Assembly: GCA_014238945.1 (NCBI GenBank) | Contig: JABAAB010000115.1 | Location: 124,001-188,000 of the forward strand | Origin: Lysobacterales bacterium | GTDB taxonomy: Bacteria > Pseudomonadota > Gammaproteobacteria > Xanthomonadales > SZUA-36 | DNA: 64,000 nt | Direction of reading: 5' to 3' | Part shown: piece after piece, positions 47,152-55,371 of the stretch | How positions within the stretch are numbered: position 1 is the first letter of the stretch | Layout: every line of letters starts with the position of its first letter | Made by a program: the position numbers and the translations under genes | Notes under the pieces: model-generated | Told to the model about the DNA's origin: nothing | Seen by the model: the letters and a program-made list of their open reading frames with translations, nothing else | Database searches by the model: none

Positions 47152-49844
47152 TACTTCCACTCCGCTGGTGGCCGGTGGGTTTTCGCCCAGGCTGCATAAC
47201 GCAGCGAATCGGCCAGTTCAGGTTGCCAGGTCCCGGCCCCGGGTGAGGTCAGGAGGGTGATATAGCTTTCCAGTATCTGCTCATCACGGAGCAGGTCCGG
47301 GTCCTTGTTGAATTCAGTAATGCGGTTACGCAGCGCAGTTATCTGCTCGCGCAAGGCCCTCAGGACGATCGCAGCCTCAGCGGGCTGTTGCCGGCCCAGG
47401 GCATCGGCCGCCCGGCCAACCGCGCTACTGAAATGCCTTGCCAGCAGATTTTTGAGCACCGAATGTTCAGCTGGCCCCCGCAGCAATGGTCCCGACGGCA
47501 GACTGAGTTGTCCGCGCAGACTGCCGTTTTGCAGGTATACCAGGTCCTTGTAGCGCAGGCTTACCGTTGCGATATCACCGGGTTTTTCCACCAGCACATC
47601 AAGCAGCACCGTGACATCGTCACCTGCAAAAATACTGGGGATTACAATCTGGATTCCGTTCTCATCTTCGCCGCGGTCTGCAGCAATTCCCAGGTTGGCG
47701 CTCAGACGATGGTCCATGCTGTTCTCGATTTCTCGTACACGCCGGGATTTCTTTGCGTCCAGACGTTCGGAGCCCACCACTCCGATCAGGTGGACACCCG
47801 ACGCGAGGTGTATGGACAACCGTGCCGCTCGTGCAACGGCCCTGCTTGAGGTATGCAGTTCGGTTTCGATCAGTTGCCGGGCCTGGTCCGGTGACTGCAG
47901 AATCCGCCGGTTACCCAGACCGGCCAGAACCAGCTGTTCAACCCGGCTGGCCTGTGGCTGGTTTCCGAGGGGAATCACACTCAGGGTAATTCCGTCTTTG
48001 GCCTGTTCGTGAATTTGCCCAGTCAGGGTATCGGCATCTTCCAGTGTGTCCGCACTGATCAGCAGAATTGAACTGCTGCCCAGTGGTTGGCCCGGATCAT
48101 CTCCTTGTCTGACCAGTGTGCTAACTTTGCGGATGGCGGTGGCGAGATCCCGGTCCTTGCCAGTATCCGGTGCTCCATTGCCTATGATTGCCCGCCTGGC
48201 AAGTTGCAATGGACCAAAACGAAATTCATCTGCCGGCACCACCAGTCCACCCGGTCCGTTGATGACCAGTGAGAACCGGTCCCCTGCCTGTTTGCTGGCC
48301 AGAACCGCATCCAGCAGGGCGCGGGCAGCAATGCGTGTACTGTCATCGACTTCCGCAGGCAAGTCGATCACCACGCCCATATTCATCGCCGGGCGTTGGC
48401 CACGCCGGTGTTCTATCCCCCGGATCCCGACCTGGATCCGCATACGTGTGGCTCCGTCCACTGCATTGGCGTCGCTCATCAGGCTCAGGGCCAGTGCGTT
48501 ATCAGCGGGGGCATCGAAGGGCTGTGAAACCGGTCTGACATGCTGATCCAGAAGCAGCTCATACCCAAGTCCACTGCGGTCCCAGTTTGACAGTCGGGTT
48601 TTGAGCAGACGAATATTCGGGTCGCCTGGTATGTAATTATTGGCCCAATAACCTTCGGCGGGCTGAAATTTCAGTTGTTCGATTGCTTGAAAATAGGATT
48701 GAAAATCGAAACCGTCGATCAATTGGTTCCCGGGTCCGGTTGTTAGCCGGGTGTTGGCGATTTCGCGACTCTTCAAGTTCGATTCGGATACCAGGCTGGA
48801 CTGGCCGCCAATGATGTACTGGCTGAACCCTGTGTCTGGATCGTGTGGAATCTGTGCACGGTCACGCTCGTCCCGTGACCGTGATATTTCATCTGCATAA
48901 AAATACTGACTGTCCTCTTCAACTGATTCGGACTCCGTTACAGGATTCGCCATGAAGTTATCGGATACGAAATGCTCCCTGTTTTGTTTTCCCCTTTCTT
49001 TGGAATTTTGCTCTCCGCTGTTTCTACTTCCCGATTGATTACCAAAAGTGGTATTTGAGGCGGTTTTTTTATCGGCTGACCCCTTGTTCTTTTGCAACGC
49101 GCCCGCAAGCTTGGCGGTCTCTGCGGCAGTTTCAGGCGTCGCTGATTGCTGGGGGGGCTCACTGTCATTCAACAAGTCGGATTCAGCCACCAGATTATCG
49201 CTTTTTGACAGACTGTTTTTGCGCAAGGATTCCCGTTTGGTAACCACCACAATTCGATTCTCATCTTCCGGTTCTCTGTCCCTTCTAAGGTTGAGCGCTC
49301 CGGCTTCCTCTGGCCGGTCAGTGATGACGAAGCCATTGTCCATGTCCGTTGTATGGGCACCTGTTTCACCCGGCGCATTTCTGCCGTTTTTACCGACATC
49401 CGATCCGTTCATTTCCCGTTGCAGGTCCCTTGGCTCTGCGTATTGTTTGAACTCTTCATACCCGATTCGGCTTGTAACTTCATACTCCTCTTTTGTGGCA
49501 GGAATCATCAAAGACGGATATTCGTTGTCGAGCATGTCCCGGGAGAGACCCATGACTGCCAGCACTACAACGATGCTGGCCAGGGATGTAGCCATTCGAG
49601 GCGTTGGATAGTTGTTGCTTGATGAATTCGTTTCCTTTGCCTCGATTGCCTCAAGGGTACGTTGCACAAGAGCCGGGTCCGGTTGATGCTCGGGCAGAAT
49701 ATCGAGCAGGCCGGGGATGCGATCCCAGGATTGAAGCAGCAGATGACAGTGGTCACAGTCGTCAAGGTGCGCCTCGAACTGATGTTGAACCGATTCCCGA
49801 CCGTGCTTCAACAAATGATGTTTCAGACGTTCACATGTGTCCAT
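47151..49844 (-). CDS. Anti-sigma factor (ZAS) fused to a VWA-like domain
   Basis: The 897-residue protein begins with a zinc-binding anti-sigma motif (HLDDCDHC, about 26-33, Hx3Cx2C). A transmembrane helix lies near 85-103 (MATSLASIVVVLAVMGLS). After a long polar, low-complexity linker (about 110-370) comes a YfbK-like region (WANNYIPGDPNIRLLKTRLS) and a VWA domain from about 495. The VWA metal site is degenerate (VVIDLPAEV instead of DxSxS). The layout suggests a membrane anti-sigma factor that holds the sigma factor in the cytoplasm and reads a periplasmic signal. It overlaps the sigma gene by 14 bases. Confidence 0.87.
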   Translation of the reverse strand: MDTCERLKHHLLKHGRESVQHQFEAHLDDCDHCHLLLQSWDRIPGLLDILPEHQPDPALVQRTLEAIEAKETNSSSNNYPTPRMATSLASIVVVLAVMGLSRDMLDNEYPSLMIPATKEEYEVTSRIGYEEFKQYAEPRDLQREMNGSDVGKNGRNAPGETGAHTTDMDNGFVITDRPEEAGALNLRRDREPEDENRIVVVTKRESLRKNSLSKSDNLVAESDLLNDSEPPQQSATPETAAETAKLAGALQKNKGSADKKTASNTTFGNQSGSRNSGEQNSKERGKQNREHFVSDNFMANPVTESESVEEDSQYFYADEISRSRDERDRAQIPHDPDTGFSQYIIGGQSSLVSESNLKSREIANTRLTTGPGNQLIDGFDFQSYFQAIEQLKFQPAEGYWANNYIPGDPNIRLLKTRLSNWDRSGLGYELLLDQHVRPVSQPFDAPADNALALSLMSDANAVDGATRMRIQVGIRGIEHRRGQRPAMNMGVVIDLPAEVDDSTRIAARALLDAVLASKQAGDRFSLVINGPGGLVVPADEFRFGPLQLARRAIIGNGAPDTGKDRDLATAIRKVSTLVRQGDDPGQPLGSSSILLISADTLEDADTLTGQIHEQAKDGITLSVIPLGNQPQASRVEQLVLAGLGNRRILQSPDQARQLIETELHTSSRAVARAARLSIHLASGVHLIGVVGSERLDAKKSRRVREIENSMDHRLSANLGIAADRGEDENGIQIVIPSIFAGDDVTVLLDVLVEKPGDIATVSLRYKDLVYLQNGSLRGQLSLPSGPLLRGPAEHSVLKNLLARHFSSAVGRAADALGRQQPAEAAIVLRALREQITALRNRITEFNKDPDLLRDEQILESYITLLTSPGAGTWQPELADSLRYAAWAKTHRPPAEWK

Positions 49845-50454
49845 TGTCGTTCTCCGCGGTTTCGCGTTTTCCCAGGTCCAGTGCCAGTGCCAGTCTGGCT
49901 CTTCTCAGGTGAGTCTTGATGGTGTTTTCGGGTAAACCCATGACCCGTGCAATGTCTTTCATACGCAGACCTTTCATGGTGAAAAGCACCAGTGTTTCCC
50001 GTTGTCTGTCGGGCAGTTGTCTGATGCGGCCCTCGAGCCATTCCAATGTCGATTGATCTTCAAGCATCTGATCTGCCCCCGGGTTGTGGTCCGTAGGATT
50101 GCAATGGTTTTTATTGATCCGTAAACGGAAGAGGAAGTGGGTTTTTCTGTAGAGGTCGCGACGGTGATTTCTTACGGTGTTCAATGCGATTGTCGCGATC
50201 CAGGGTTTCAGGGACTGATTCGGCCGATAGCGGGATGCGGACTGGTGTATACGAAGGAAAATTTCCTGGAAAAGATCATCACGGTAAACTGGGTCAATGC
50301 CATAACGCCATAGAATGGTGGTGACAAACCCCCGGTAAGCCGAAAATAACTGCTCGAAGGCCTGTTGATCCCCGCGGCTGTGGCGTGGTAACCAGCCGCG
50401 TTCGTCGATTTCAACCACCTCGCTTTCGACTGTTATGACGTTGCCCCTGTTCAT
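49831..50454 (-). CDS. ECF-family RNA polymerase sigma factor
   Basis: The 207-residue protein has sigma region 2 (QQAFEQLFSAYRGFVTTILW, DDLFQEIFLRIHQS, LKPWIATIALNTVRNHRR) and region 4 (LPDRQRETLVLFTMKGLRMK, GLPENTIKTHLRRARLAL helix-turn-helix). There is no region 3, as in ECF sigma factors. The overlap with the ZAS anti-sigma gene and the co-direction of the third gene are the standard signal-sequestering layout. It probably directs transcription of its own operon, but I found no clear ECF-type promoter in the 190-base divergent region. Confidence 0.95.
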   Translation of the reverse strand: MNRGNVITVESEVVEIDERGWLPRHSRGDQQAFEQLFSAYRGFVTTILWRYGIDPVYRDDLFQEIFLRIHQSASRYRPNQSLKPWIATIALNTVRNHRRDLYRKTHFLFRLRINKNHCNPTDHNPGADQMLEDQSTLEWLEGRIRQLPDRQRETLVLFTMKGLRMKDIARVMGLPENTIKTHLRRARLALALDLGKRETAENDNGHM

Positions 50455-50584
50455 GACTCCTTTTTCTCGCGTTCCTACCAGTGCTTACACCCTTGCACAC
50501 TGAAAGTTTCAATTATTGACATCGCGCATGAATTTACGCGCCCCAATGGATACGTGAATTCGCCAGGAAAAGGGTTAATAAATC

Positions 50585-50619
50585 TTGACATTCTTTCGAT
50601 AGTCGAATTAACTCGACTA
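50585..50619 (+). promoter_or_regulatory. Promoter with palindromic operator for the agmatine operon
   Basis: A perfect -35 (TTGACA, 50585-50590) is followed 17 bases later by a weak -10 (TTAACT, 50608-50613). Across the -10 lies a perfect 7-bp inverted repeat with a 6-bp spacer, TAGTCGA-ATTAAC-TCGACTA (50600-50619). The position suits a repressor that blocks RNA polymerase. The TetR-family gene at the end of this operon is the obvious candidate to bind it. The aguB ribosome site (GAGGAG) follows at 50633-50638. Confidence 0.72.
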
Positions 50620-50644
50620 ATAAACTCAATCTGAGGAGAACACC

Positions 50645-51526
50645 ATGGAGGTGACCGTTGCCGCGACACAGATGCATTGCACATGGGAAATTGAAGCAAA
50701 TATAGAGCGGGCGGAGTCGCTGGTGCACGAAGCGGCAGATCGCGGTGCCCAGGTCATCCTGGTGCAGGAACTGTTTGAAACACCTTACTTTTGTATAGAC
50801 GAACAGAACCGTCACTTCGACCTGGCGCATACACTTCAGGATCAACCCACAATAAAAAGGATGCAGAAAATCGCACGGGAAAGAAAACTGGTGTTACCGG
50901 TGTCCTTTTTTGAAAATGCCGGTCTGGCCTACTACAACTCTATCGCGATCATCGACGCCGATGGCAGCATCGTCGGGTTCTATCGCAAAAGCCACATTCC
51001 CGACTTTCCACTTTATGAAGAGAAGTTCTATTTCAGCCCTGGAGACACAGGTTTCCGGGTGTTTGATACACGCTACGGGCGCATCGGCGTGGGTATCTGC
51101 TGGGACCAGTGGTTTCCCGAAGCAGCCAGGGCCATGGTATTGCAGGGAGCTGAAATGTTGTTCTATCCGACCGCCATTGGCAGTGAGTTGCACGATGCCG
51201 ATCTGGACAGCAAGGATCACTGGCAAATGGTTATGCGGGGCCACGCGGCAGCCAATATGGTTCCGGTGATAGCATCGAATCGTATTGGTGAGGAAAAAAG
51301 CGATGACCTGGCATTGGAATTCTACGGCTCATCTTTCATAAGCGACCATCTGGGCACCCTGGTTGAGGAGGCTGACCGCAACAGTCAGGCGGTGCTGACC
51401 CACTGCTTCAATCTTGATGAATGTCGTGAGTATCGGCGGAACTGGGGAGTTTTCAGGGATCGTCGTCCGGATTTGTACAGGCCATTGCTATCGCTGGACG
51501 GACTGAACCCCTGGCCGGGCGTCTAA
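50645..51526 (+). CDS. aguB: N-carbamoylputrescine amidase
   Basis: The enzyme hydrolyses N-carbamoylputrescine to putrescine, CO2 and ammonia, the second step of the agmatine route. It is a 293-residue carbon-nitrogen hydrolase (nitrilase superfamily) with the Glu-Lys-Cys triad E42 (VQELFETPYF), K115 (YRKSHIP) and C152 (GICWDQWFPEA). Pairing with aguA confirms the assignment. A GAGGAG site lies 6 bases before ATG 50645. The protein is cytoplasmic. It is first in a four-gene operon with an MFS transporter, aguA and a TetR regulator. Confidence 0.95.
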   Translation: MEVTVAATQMHCTWEIEANIERAESLVHEAADRGAQVILVQELFETPYFCIDEQNRHFDLAHTLQDQPTIKRMQKIARERKLVLPVSFFENAGLAYYNSIAIIDADGSIVGFYRKSHIPDFPLYEEKFYFSPGDTGFRVFDTRYGRIGVGICWDQWFPEAARAMVLQGAEMLFYPTAIGSELHDADLDSKDHWQMVMRGHAAANMVPVIASNRIGEEKSDDLALEFYGSSFISDHLGTLVEEADRNSQAVLTHCFNLDECREYRRNWGVFRDRRPDLYRPLLSLDGLNPWPGV

Positions 51527-51529
51527 CTG

Positions 51530-52690
51530 GTGCAGGTCAGAAATATCCACCAATTCCTGGCGTTTTCTGTTATCGGGTCCGTCACTCTGATGCCCTTGCT
51601 TGTATTGCCAGCGATGATTGGGGTGCTGGTGGACCAGGCGGGTATGTCGGAATCATTCGCAGGTTGGTCAGCATCTCTCAATTTTCTGGGTGTGGCCATC
51701 GTGGGATTGGTGATTTCCCTGAAGGTACATCACATCAATCTCAGAAAACTTGGCAGACTGGCGTTGGTGCTGGCGATTTTTGCCGATTTGATCTCGGCGA
51801 CAACTATTGGATCAACGACCATCTTCCTGGTGGTGCGGGTAATCGCCGGGATCACTTTGGGAGCGGGATACATTGCAGCGGTATCTTCGTTTGCACGCTA
51901 CGATGACTATGAGCGCGGCTTCGGCATTTTTGTCACCCTGCAGTTTATGATCAGCGGTACGGGTTTGTACCTGGTGCCAGTGTATTCAGACTGGTTGGGC
52001 GCAAGCGGTCTTTTTTACCTATTTGCCGTACTTGACCTGCTGGCACTGTCTCTGTGCCACTTTCTGCCTTCAAAAATCGTGGCAAAACAAGGAAGCCAGG
52101 GATCGGCCTCCGAACTTCGACTTCTATTGACATTATCAGCTGTACTTGCGATCGCCGGCTTCACCTTGTTCGAGGCTGCAAACAATGCCCAGTTTACCTA
52201 TATCGAGCGCTTTGGCGTCATGCTGGGCCTGACCGATCATCAATTTGGCCTCGCACTACTTGTCGCGTCACTGGCCGGGATACCGGGCGCGTTTATGATT
52301 GTTATCGTCGGTCAGCGTTTTGGGATGATCGGTCCGTTGACCCTGGGGTTTTTGATTGCAGTTGCAGGGCTATTTACCCTGCTTGAGGCCAATTCATATA
52401 CCGCTTTTTTCACCGGCTGCTGTTTTATGGTGTTTTCCTGGGCATTCTGTCTGCCATTCATTCAATCCTTGCTGGCAAATATTGATCGCAGTGGCAGTGC
52501 AATTGCAGCCGGTACATCCTTTTCTGCCTTCGGCGCCGCGCTTGGACCGGGCACCGCCGCACTGGTCGTCGCCAGCACCAATGTTACCCACGTTTTCAGG
52601 TTGTCTGTTGGCTTGTTTGTGCTTGCTTACGTTTGTTTTTATTATGCTTCCAGCCGCCGGCAGGGTGATCAGACAGGACCGCAGACATGA
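51530..52690 (+). CDS. MFS transporter of the agmatine operon
   Basis: The 386-residue protein has about 12 hydrophobic helices and starts at GTG 51530, three bases after aguB. A long central stretch (FLPSKIVAKQGSQGSASELR) links the two halves. Motif A is poorly kept. Its stop overlaps aguA by ATGA, so it is co-translated with it. By position it may import agmatine or export putrescine; known agmatine transport in other bacteria uses APC-type antiporters, so an MFS member here is unusual. Confidence 0.85.
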   Translation: MQVRNIHQFLAFSVIGSVTLMPLLVLPAMIGVLVDQAGMSESFAGWSASLNFLGVAIVGLVISLKVHHINLRKLGRLALVLAIFADLISATTIGSTTIFLVVRVIAGITLGAGYIAAVSSFARYDDYERGFGIFVTLQFMISGTGLYLVPVYSDWLGASGLFYLFAVLDLLALSLCHFLPSKIVAKQGSQGSASELRLLLTLSAVLAIAGFTLFEAANNAQFTYIERFGVMLGLTDHQFGLALLVASLAGIPGAFMIVIVGQRFGMIGPLTLGFLIAVAGLFTLLEANSYTAFFTGCCFMVFSWAFCLPFIQSLLANIDRSGSAIAAGTSFSAFGAALGPGTAALVVASTNVTHVFRLSVGLFVLAYVCFYYASSRRQGDQTGPQT

Positions 52691-53721
52691 ACTGCTTAAA
52701 AGCAGGTGATGATCCCAGGGATGGCGGCTGTTTCATGCCGGGAGAATGGGCACAGCACAGTTGCTGCTGGATGGCATGGCCCTGTCGTGAAGGCCTGTGG
52801 TCGAATACCGACGCGACGCAAAAAGAGTACGCCAAAGTCGCCAATACGATCGCATGGTTTGAAACCGTGAACATGCTGGTGCCAGAAAATAAACTTGATG
52901 TGGCAAAAGCCCGATTGGCTGAAATGGTCAATATTATTGAAATGCCCATCGACGATTCCTGGGCCCGCGATTCCGGCCCGAACTTTCTGATCGGTGGGGA
53001 TCGTCTTGCCGGCTCATGCTGGGAGTTTAATGCATGGGGCAACAAGTACCAGCCCTACGACCAGGACGCGCAGATGGGCAGACGTATTCTTGACCACGAA
53101 AACGCACATTGTTTTACCAGTTCACTGGTGGCCGAGGGCGGTGGCATCACCGTTGACGGCGAAGGTACCATTATCACCACCGAGTCCTGCTTCCTGAACA
53201 AGAATCGCAATCCTCACTGGAGCCGCAAGGAAATTGAAGAGGAGCTGTGCAGAACTTTGGGGGCAAGCAAGGTCATATGGCTACCCGGAGACCCGCAAGA
53301 GACGGAGACCGATGGTCACGTCGATGGTATTGCTGCATTCATTGAACCCGGACGGGTACTGGTGGAGATCAACAGGGACAAGACCGATCCGCATTATGGA
53401 GTTGGCCAGGAGAACACCCGGGCACTTGCAAACCAGGTTGATGCAAAAGGACGCAGACTTGAACTTGAATTTATTCAGGAAGGAACTTACCACCCCGGGC
53501 AGTGGAACGGTGGTTGTAGCTCCTATATCAATTCATACCTGGCAAATGGTGCTGTTATCGTGCCGGGATATGGTTATGAACATGATTCCCGGGCGCTTGA
53601 GACCTATGGGGCCCTGTATCCTGATCGCGAAATTGTGCAGGTACAAATCGGTAGTATAGCCCTTGGCGGTGGTGGGATTCATTGCATCACCCAGCAGCAA
53701 CCGGTGCTGGCCCAGGATTGA
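52687..53721 (+). CDS. aguA: Agmatine deiminase
   Basis: The enzyme converts agmatine to N-carbamoylputrescine and ammonia. This 344-residue member of the guanidino-group-modifying superfamily has the family landmarks: MPGEWAQHSCCWMAWP at the start, a metal-free acidic site with IDDSWARDSGPNF, the ETDGHVDGIAAFIEPGRVLV segment, and the catalytic Cys at residue 333 (GGGGIHCITQQQP). The product is the substrate of the aguB enzyme encoded upstream, so the operon is a full agmatine-to-putrescine route, feeding polyamine pools or nitrogen use. Confidence 0.96.
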   Translation: MNCLKAGDDPRDGGCFMPGEWAQHSCCWMAWPCREGLWSNTDATQKEYAKVANTIAWFETVNMLVPENKLDVAKARLAEMVNIIEMPIDDSWARDSGPNFLIGGDRLAGSCWEFNAWGNKYQPYDQDAQMGRRILDHENAHCFTSSLVAEGGGITVDGEGTIITTESCFLNKNRNPHWSRKEIEEELCRTLGASKVIWLPGDPQETETDGHVDGIAAFIEPGRVLVEINRDKTDPHYGVGQENTRALANQVDAKGRRLELEFIQEGTYHPGQWNGGCSSYINSYLANGAVIVPGYGYEHDSRALETYGALYPDREIVQVQIGSIALGGGGIHCITQQQPVLAQD

Positions 53722-53728
53722 CTGATAA

Positions 53729-54358
53729 GTGACTACGCGGCAGAAGATTGGACTGCGAAAAGCACCCACGGCCACACGCGAACCGGGTCGAAAGCGCCGT
53801 CGGCAACTGCTGGACTCGGCCTATGAATTATTGTGCGAACAGGCCGTTGAAGATATATCTTTTCGGGATATTGCAAATCACGCCAATGTCCCCGAGGGAT
53901 CTGCTTACCATTTTTTCGCAAACCGCTTTGATATATTTTCCTCACTTGCGAAGTCGCTAAGCGATCAGTTCATCGAGGCGCACCGCAGACCGGTGCCCAA
54001 AAATTGTCGCGGGTCCTGGCAGGATCTCGCCGCTCACCTCGTCGATGTCGGCGCCGCCGTGTATGGCGAGAACCCGCCAGCCCGACAGTTGCTCATCGGT
54101 GGCAAGACACCGCCCGAAGTGAAACAGGCCGACAGGATGAATGACCGGGGCGTCGCAAGGGTCATGCACGAGGTATTCTCAAAGCATTTTGACATTCCCG
54201 GTAGCCGGGTGGTAATCGATGCGTTTTACTACTTCATTGAGATTACCGATCTGATTTTCATGCTGTCGGTGATAGAACACGGCGAGATTACCAATGAAAT
54301 GCTGGACGAGGCCAAACGTGCAGGTACCGCCTATCTGGGAACCTACATCCAGGAATAA
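53729..54358 (+). CDS. TetR-family transcriptional regulator
   Basis: The 209-residue protein (GTG start at 53729) has an N-terminal helix-turn-helix (DISFRDIANHANVPEGSAYHFFANRFDI-like region, about 45-75, with YHFF in the recognition helix) and a helical ligand-binding domain. It ends the agu operon 7 bases after aguA, so it is likely autoregulated. The 20-bp palindrome over the aguB promoter fits a TetR dimer. The inducer could be agmatine or N-carbamoylputrescine, by analogy to other agu regulators, but this is inference. Confidence 0.92.
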   Translation: MTTRQKIGLRKAPTATREPGRKRRRQLLDSAYELLCEQAVEDISFRDIANHANVPEGSAYHFFANRFDIFSSLAKSLSDQFIEAHRRPVPKNCRGSWQDLAAHLVDVGAAVYGENPPARQLLIGGKTPPEVKQADRMNDRGVARVMHEVFSKHFDIPGSRVVIDAFYYFIEITDLIFMLSVIEHGEITNEMLDEAKRAGTAYLGTYIQE

Positions 54359-54394
54359 TCTTCAGATCGTCGATTACCCCGGTCAAGGCGTTCT

Positions 54395-55248
54395 TTATTC
54401 CTCTCCTATGGTTACCAGGGTTTCAAACTGCCCGTTTGGCAACTGTTTTCTGACCCGCGAACCAAAGTGGCCGAGCCCATCCTGGTAGGCAACTTCAAGT
54501 ACACAGACAGTTCCTTCCTGAACAAGCACGCCTGTTGGGGACCAGGGTGACTGTGCGTGATATATCTCCGTTCTTGATCCCGCTTGATCAATTTTCAGAA
54601 CTCTGCGATTTCCGAAATAAGCAAAATAGAGATCGCCATTTTCAGCGACATCAAATCCCAGCACGTGATTGAATCTCCCATCAGCATACACGGGTCATCG
54701 GGTGGGGATGTGTGCAGCTTATTTGCCAGCATGGTTATTTCGCCCTGTTTGGAAATTCTGTGCAATGCATCTCGATCAGTCACCAGAATAGAACCATCCG
54801 GAGCCATGGCCATGGTCGTCATCGAATGAGGCTGGATAATTGCCAGCAGTGTTTGATGGCCCTGAGGCGTTCTCTTCAGGATGCCTTCACGACCGGGAAA
54901 ATAGACAGTGCCAGCCGGGTCCGCGAGCGCGCTTTCGCCCAGGAACCAATCCCGATTCAGTACAGGTGAAATCAGATCGGTAGTGGTGCCTGCGGCACTT
55001 AGCATTTTAAAACTGTCATAAGGTCCCGTTGCGCCGCGATATTCCTCAACCGGATAGTAAAGGTTCTGCAGTTCATCGAGTTGAATGAGGGAAACAGGAT
55101 CAAAACCTGGATGGAGAATATCGGTTTGATGTGATGGTTCATCTGGTTTGTGCCCAGTGGCTGGATAATTGGTGTTGTGACCCTTATGAAAAGTTGATCG
55201 ACTGTACAAGCAATAGTTCAACCCGATGAACAAATAATTCCGCACCAA
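54395..55248 (-). pseudogene. NHL/SMP-30-like beta-propeller protein, frameshifted
   Basis: Two minus-strand frames join into one protein of about 285 residues. The first part ends LANKLHTSPPDDP and then loses similarity; the second begins with YADGRFNHVLGFDVAENGDL and continues the propeller pattern (LYFAYFGNRRVLKIDQAG). A missing C in the CCC run at 54692-54694 explains the shift exactly. Repeat units (MAMAPDGSILVTDRDALHRI) are typical of NHL or SMP-30/gluconolactonase propellers. There is no clear signal peptide. The function is unknown. As in the TPR gene, a sequencing indel is as likely as a real mutation. Confidence 0.72.
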
Positions 55249-55371
55249 TCAGCATCAACCTGGAGCCGGCAGCTTCAGAAATATCAGAAACCGGTCACTT
55301 GAATCCAACATCTATCTAACTGGGTTACATAAATGATACAGTGATCCGCTTAAAATTTTCAGGACATAATC

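Noticed and set aside
46018..47199. Plus-strand frame of 393 codons opposite the giant exported protein
   Set aside because: The composition (His, Gly and Arg-rich) is that of an antisense frame, and the minus-strand gene has a signal peptide and membrane helices.
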